In this document: positions 32,061 through 36,041 of the stretch, in pieces
Layout of the letters: each line of letters starts with the position of its first letter
Numbering within the stretch: position 1 is the stretch's first letter
Assembly: GCA_002686995.1 (NCBI GenBank)
Contig: NYZC01000326.1
Span: 1-36,041, forward strand
Direction of reading: 5' to 3'
DNA: 36,041 nucleotides
Source of the DNA: Phycisphaeraceae bacterium
Lineage (GTDB): Bacteria > Planctomycetota > Phycisphaerae > Phycisphaerales > Phycisphaeraceae
Notes under the pieces: generated by a model
What the model saw: only the letters and a program-made list of their open reading frames with translations
Database searches by the model: none
What the model was told of the DNA's origin: nothing
Made by a program: the position numbers and the translations under genes

Positions 32061-33926
32061 TCAGTGATCCACGCAACCTGCGCCGAGGCGCGACTTCAGA
32101 TACTCGGACATCACGGTGAACGTGCCCGCGACGACGACCTGGTCCTCGCGCCGGATCCCCGCCACGATGTCGACCGCCGTGTCGGACTCGTTCCCGAGGG
32201 CCACGCGGCGCAACGCATAGAGGTCGTCATCGAGCTTGACGAAAATGTACGGCTGCCTTTCCAGGCGCTGGACCGCGGACCTGGGCACGCGCAACGCGCG
32301 CGATGCCGTACCTACGGCGATGTTCACCTCGCCGAACATTCCGGACTTGAGCTGGCCGTGTGCGTTCGGCACGATGGCCCGCGCCCGGACCATCCGCGTG
32401 CGCTCGTCGATGGACGTGTCCACCCACGTGAGCTTCCCGGAGACGACGACCCCGGGCAGATTCGGAATGACCGCCTCGACCCGCGAGTCCGTGGATATCT
32501 GCGCCACCCGGTCGGCCGGGATCGACAGGGAGAGCCACATCTTCGATAGGTCGGCGAGCGTGAACAGCATGTGACCGGTTTCGACCGATTCACCCGCGAC
32601 CGCCTTGCGCTCGACGACGGTTCCTGCGAACGGGGCACGCAGCTCGTAACGCGAGAGGTTGCCGCTCGTTTCGGTCGAGATGGCATCAATCCCGGCGCCG
32701 GTCAATCCCAGCGTCGCGAGCCGGCGCCGAGCCGATTCCAGCGCGAACGTCGCGGTCCTGACCGTGCGCGATCGGGATTCCACGTCGCGCCGGGTGCTGA
32801 ACGCAATGTCGTCCCTGGTCGCAAGATGATCCGCCCACGCGGTCTGGTACGCCGCTTCGGCGGCCTGGTAGTCCGCCTTGCTGGAGATGTCGTCCGCGAG
32901 CAGCTGCTTCTCGCGTTGGTAAGCGGCCCGGGCGGAGATGAACGCGGCGTGCGCCCCGAGCAGCGCCTTGCGGTGGAGCCCGAGCTCCAGGTCGCTGAGT
33001 CGCGCCAGCTCGTCGAGCGCCGGCGTGCTTTCGAGCAGGGCGAGGGCCTTTTTCGCGTTCTCGTGGATGAGGCGGCTGCGGTCGAGGTCGATCCTGGCAA
33101 GCTCGATCGTCTGAAGTTTCGCCAGGTGATCCGACTTCGCCTCGGCCAGCACCGGGCTCTCCAGGACCGCCAGCACATCCCCCCTCTTGACGCTGGCTCC
33201 GACATCGACGGCCACGCGGGCGACGATCCCGGGAGCGCGCGGCGTGATATGAGCCAGCTCGTTCTCGTTGTAGCGCACCTGGCAGAAAGCCTTGACCGTG
33301 GGTGCGGATTCCGACTGGCGCGGCGGCGCCGTCCTGATTCCGGCTTTCAAGGTGGAGGTCTTCGACGCGAACCGCACCTTCATGCTCTCTCCCGGCTTCA
33401 GTCTCGACGCCATCTGGGGCTGGCATATCCCGCACTCGTGCTCCCAGACGCCGTGCTCCCTGCAGAACAGCTTCTGGGTCGGAGCCGGGGCCGGGCGGGC
33501 GGTGATCAGCTCACGTGGCGTGCGCGGCGCTTCGGCGGTTTCCGGAGCCGCAAGCGACGCCGGATCGCCCGACGCCGTTGCTTGCTCCTGTGGCTTCTTC
33601 GCCTGCAACTCCGGATGGCACAGGTGGCATTCGTCCTCGTACAGGAAGTGCGCCGTGCAATAGGCGCGGTTCTTGTCTTCGAGCTGTGGCTGGCACAGCC
33701 AGCAGCGATCCTCGTAACGGCCGTGTCCGTTGCACCAGAGGCGGCCGGGATCACGGAGACGCTCGTCGCAGATGTAGCAGGTCTCACCCGGCTTCTCGTG
33801 CGTGTGCGCCCTGGGCGCGGCGGTGTCCTCGCCACCAGCCGGCTCACCTGGCTGGTCGCAGGCAGCCAGTCCGATGGCAGCGACCATCACCATCAGTTTT
33901 CCTGTCGGCATCATGAAACGGGTCAT
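32061..33926 (-). CDS. czcB: RND periplasmic adaptor lipoprotein, CzcB type, with N-terminal Cys/His modules
   Basis: This 621-residue protein has a lipobox (LAAC, Cys23). Residues about 190-600 form a membrane-fusion adaptor: a barrel-sandwich half (ITPRAPGIVARVAVDVGASVKRGDVLAVLESP), a long hairpin of helices, the second lipoyl half (RAPFAGTVVERKAVAGE) and a beta-barrel. Residues 50-171 are unusual for the family. They hold three copies of C-x2-H-x6-C-x2-C (Cys65/His68/Cys75/Cys78, Cys90/His93/Cys100/Cys103, Cys155/His158/Cys165/Cys168) plus Cys50-x2-Cys53, each copy ending in a CxP-type turn. These should bind metal and may load or sense the cargo. The ATG overlaps the upstream CzcC stop by four bases. 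Confidence 0.93.
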   Translation of the reverse strand: MTRFMMPTGKLMVMVAAIGLAACDQPGEPAGGEDTAAPRAHTHEKPGETCYICDERLRDPGRLWCNGHGRYEDRCWLCQPQLEDKNRAYCTAHFLYEDECHLCHPELQAKKPQEQATASGDPASLAAPETAEAPRTPRELITARPAPAPTQKLFCREHGVWEHECGICQPQMASRLKPGESMKVRFASKTSTLKAGIRTAPPRQSESAPTVKAFCQVRYNENELAHITPRAPGIVARVAVDVGASVKRGDVLAVLESPVLAEAKSDHLAKLQTIELARIDLDRSRLIHENAKKALALLESTPALDELARLSDLELGLHRKALLGAHAAFISARAAYQREKQLLADDISSKADYQAAEAAYQTAWADHLATRDDIAFSTRRDVESRSRTVRTATFALESARRRLATLGLTGAGIDAISTETSGNLSRYELRAPFAGTVVERKAVAGESVETGHMLFTLADLSKMWLSLSIPADRVAQISTDSRVEAVIPNLPGVVVSGKLTWVDTSIDERTRMVRARAIVPNAHGQLKSGMFGEVNIAVGTASRALRVPRSAVQRLERQPYIFVKLDDDLYALRRVALGNESDTAVDIVAGIRREDQVVVAGTFTVMSEYLKSRLGAGCVDH

Positions 33927-35329
33927 GGCTGGTCTCCCGTGGATTGCGTTTCGTTCGGTCTGGGCTCGTCTAGCGTCGACAGCCGACGACCAATCAGCCC
34001 TTCGACGTCGACGACCGCCTGGTGATAGGCGCCGAGCGCGCCGACCACCTGGCCGCGCGTGTCGAAGAACGTCCGCTGGGCGTCGATCACGCTGAGGTAT
34101 CCGACCTTGCCCTGCCGGTAAGCGACGTTCGTGTCCTCGAAGGCGCGCCGGGCTGCCGGAAGCACGTCAGCCTGTAGCGCCGTCACTTCCTCGTGTGCCG
34201 CGGCCAGGCGCCGCCAGGCTCGGCCCAGCGCCGTGCCGACGCGCAACTCGGCCGCGCGCCGCGCCGCGCGTGCCTTGGCCAGCGCGTACCTGGATTCAAG
34301 CACGGCGCCCTGGTTGCGATCGAAGATCGGCAGCGGCATCGAGAGCTGGACCACGGCCGCCGTGTCTTCGGACTCACCGAGATACTTGGCGCCGACGCCG
34401 ACCGTCACGTCGGGCATCGCGCCGGCTCGGTCCAGGTCGATCCGCGCCTGTCGTTGGGTCATCTCGACGGTCCACCGGGCAATCTGTGGGTTCTGATCGA
34501 TGAGCGATGACAACACCTCGAGCGTCGGTAGCGTCTTCAACTGTGTCAGATCGCCGTCGACGCGCTGGAAAGCCGGCTCTCGGCTGCCCCAGGTCGACGC
34601 CAGATCCACTCGGGCCGACGCCAGCGCCCGCCGCCGTCGTTGCAGTTCGATCCCCGCGCGAGCGACGACCACGCTTGCGTTCGTACGGTCCAGCGACGCC
34701 GCGGCGCCGGCCGCGACCCGCTTGTCGATGGTGTCGTAAGCCTCCCTGGCCAGCGCTTGGTTCCGATTTGCCAGCTCGGTCTGCTGCTGAAGGACGAGCG
34801 TTGCGATGAAGGCGCGGGCCACGGAGGTCAGGACGCGCACGCGCGCCGTTTCGTATTCCCAGGCGGCGAGATCCTGGTTCAGCTCGGCCAGGCGCGTTCG
34901 TTTTCGTCGCTTTTGCCCGAGCTCGATGAGCTGGCTGAACAATGCGGTCGTCTCGGCGGCATCGAACGCCGACGCATCGCCGGTGCCGCCGAACTCCTCA
35001 AGCTCCAGCTCGATCTCGGGATTCGGAGGAAGGCTCGCCTGCAGCGCGCGGGCTTCACGGATGCGGACGTCCCACGCGAAAGTCGCGAGATCGCGGTTGT
35101 GAAGCAGCGCAGCGGCAAACGCGTCGTGCTGGGTAAGCTGTCCGCCAGGCTCTGCGAATGCCCGCGCGTCTTCATCGGTCGGAATGGGATGACGCGGGGC
35201 GCGATAGGAGGGCAGGTCGGCGCCCCATGGCCGCGCTTCCGGCCAGGTCACCGCGCGCGGCGCGCCCCCGCAGCCGACGATGGCGACGGTGGAAAGGCAG
35301 CTCAACGCTATCGGGATCACCTTGATCAT
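33923..35329 (-). CDS. czcC: RND outer-membrane factor, CzcC/TolC type lipoprotein
   Basis: This 468-residue TolC-family outer-membrane channel has a probable lipobox (IVGC, Cys20). Two OEP repeats are visible, each with long amphipathic helices. The first runs LHNRDLATFAWDVRIREARALQASLPPNPEIELELEE and the second NPQIARWTVEMTQRQARIDLDRAGAMPDVTVGVG, with PLPIFDRNQG at the turn. The helices end in RQGKVGYLSVIDAQRTFFDTRGQ. It forms the exit duct of the metal pump. Its TGA overlaps the CzcB ATG (ATGA), so translation is coupled. A gap of 112 bases separates it from the Cys-rich gene upstream. Confidence 0.94.
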   Translation of the reverse strand: MIKVIPIALSCLSTVAIVGCGGAPRAVTWPEARPWGADLPSYRAPRHPIPTDEDARAFAEPGGQLTQHDAFAAALLHNRDLATFAWDVRIREARALQASLPPNPEIELELEEFGGTGDASAFDAAETTALFSQLIELGQKRRKRTRLAELNQDLAAWEYETARVRVLTSVARAFIATLVLQQQTELANRNQALAREAYDTIDKRVAAGAAASLDRTNASVVVARAGIELQRRRRALASARVDLASTWGSREPAFQRVDGDLTQLKTLPTLEVLSSLIDQNPQIARWTVEMTQRQARIDLDRAGAMPDVTVGVGAKYLGESEDTAAVVQLSMPLPIFDRNQGAVLESRYALAKARAARRAAELRVGTALGRAWRRLAAAHEEVTALQADVLPAARRAFEDTNVAYRQGKVGYLSVIDAQRTFFDTRGQVVGALGAYHQAVVDVEGLIGRRLSTLDEPRPNETQSTGDQP

Positions 35330-35441
35330 TCGAGCATTCCGTCCAACCCGGGATGAAGCGAAGTCGTCGAAGAAAGCGCTCGACCCTCGCTCCTGGCGAA
35401 CCGAGCGACACGACTCATTTTCAAATGTAGAACGGGGCCGA

Positions 35442-35846
35442 TCAGATCAGCAGGACGACCGATCGAACCGGGAGAAGTGACGGCGGCGCATGAACGCGCT
35501 GCGATTCGATTGCAGTCGGGCCTGGGGGCAGAATGGAACTGGAAAACCCGGGAAGGGCGAGGGCCGTGATGGTGAATCTCACTGCCCGACGCGTCAGGTC
35601 GGTCGGATCGGGCGTCAGTGGCGTGTCGACGCACGGCGAATCGCAGTCGTCCGCGAGCCAGGTGACTTGTTCGTGGTCGGTCCTGCTGCACAGATCGGCG
35701 GAAGCACAACCGCCGCCCAGCATGATCGCGACGTCGCCGTCCGCCTGCAGACAGTAAACCGCGCCGGCAGGTAGCACGACACCGACCATGAGGTAGACCG
35801 TCAAGGCAGCCCAGGCGGTGCCGGGATGTTGGAGCAGGCGTCGCAT
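35442..35846 (-). CDS. Small Cys-rich exported protein at head of metal-efflux operon
   Basis: This 134-residue protein has an N-terminal hydrophobic segment (residues about 11-29, ending PAGA) that acts as a signal peptide or anchor. Five cysteines follow: 32, 47, 53, 68 and 72. The last two are in DDCDSPCVDTPL. Small proteins with a 'C..C.D.PL' ending are found at the head of heavy-metal efflux operons in diverse bacteria; this is family recollection, not computed. It may bind metal in the periplasm or be a sensor. A promoter-like sequence lies directly upstream (35855-35882). It is the first gene of the run leading to CzcC, CzcB and CzcA. Confidence 0.75.
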   Translation of the reverse strand: MRRLLQHPGTAWAALTVYLMVGVVLPAGAVYCLQADGDVAIMLGGGCASADLCSRTDHEQVTWLADDCDSPCVDTPLTPDPTDLTRRAVRFTITALALPGFSSSILPPGPTAIESQRVHAPPSLLPVRSVVLLI

Positions 35847-35854
35847 CTTTCGGA

Positions 35855-35882
35855 ACTATACGCTTCTCGACCGCTCAATCAA
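35855..35882 (-). promoter_or_regulatory. Sigma70-like promoter for the metal-efflux operon
   Basis: Read on the minus strand, TTGATT (35882-35877) and TATAGT (35860-35855) are separated by 16 bases. The -10 ends eight bases before the ATG at 35846, so the transcript may be leaderless or nearly so. No operator dyad is obvious. Confidence 0.5.
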
Positions 35883-35942
35883 AATCGGATCCGGCGACAT
35901 CATTAGGCTCTGCCTCAAAACTCTGCCTGGCGTCGACCGGCT

Positions 35943-36025
35943 GCATCGCCCGTTGGCGGCGTCGGCCTCCATCGACGATGCACCGCGACATCGCCTGCTT
36001 CGGCCTCCTGGCCAACGGACGATTC
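35943..36025. repeat. Imperfect inverted repeat near the window end
   Basis: GCATCGCCCGTTGGC (35943-35957) and GCCAACGGACGATTC (36011-36025) are reverse complements except for two positions. The sequence from about 35900 to the end holds no recognised gene. It may be the edge of a repeated or mobile sequence cut by the window. Confidence 0.35.
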
Positions 36026-36041
36026 GCTCGGTCTTGGGCCC

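Overview
This GC-rich window (no RNA genes seen) carries 24 protein-coding loci, one of them broken. From about 0.3 to 28.7 kb it is an accessory catabolic island, mostly for carbohydrate-like substrates. From about 28.9 to 35.8 kb it is a heavy-metal RND efflux operon. The gene mix (several Asp-box propeller proteins, phytanoyl-CoA-dioxygenase-like enzymes, GH95-like and GH67-like hydrolases, DUF6259-type proteins, a neutral-ceramidase-like hydrolase) and the intergenic repeat styles suggest an uncultured bacterium of the Planctomycetota / Hydrogenedentota / Latescibacterota / Poribacteria type. This is an inference from gene content; no ribosomal or marker gene is present to settle it.

Layout. 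60-1559 (-): VOC protein, SDR oxidoreductase and a truncated Gfo/Idh/MocA oxidoreductase. 1797-3047 (+): small Asp-box protein. 3048-3485: a non-coding stretch bounded by 29-nt inverted repeats. 3486-5543 (-): large CBM9-like plus Asp-box protein. 5604-10122 (+): an ATGA-coupled operon of PhyH, secreted DUF6259-type hydrolase and secreted SUMF1-domain protein. 10238-18101 (-): a run of SDR, cupin, GH67-like, GH95-like and a second large Asp-box protein. 18176-20419 (+): second GH95-like enzyme. 20370-28173 (-): hypothetical protein, ceramidase-like hydrolase, second small Asp-box protein, hypothetical protein, second PhyH and second DUF6259-type protein. 28384-28743 (+): a second, different cupin. 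28921-35846 (-): Cys-rich secreted protein followed by CzcC, CzcB and CzcA type subunits.

The most notable feature is that most families of the island occur exactly twice: large Asp-box, small Asp-box, GH95-like, DUF6259, PhyH, SDR and (as different subtypes) cupin. Both DUF6259 proteins appear exported, whereas both GH95-like proteins, the GH67-like protein and all four Asp-box proteins lack a visible signal peptide. This suggests outer or periplasmic cleavage followed by intracellular trimming and oxidation or reduction of an unusual glycan or glycoconjugate. The substrate cannot be read from sequence. No transporter and no transcription factor is present within the island.

The metal operon is complete for a tripartite pump. 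Its adaptor carries an unusual N-terminal array of Cys3His modules, and a small Cys-rich secreted protein is encoded first.
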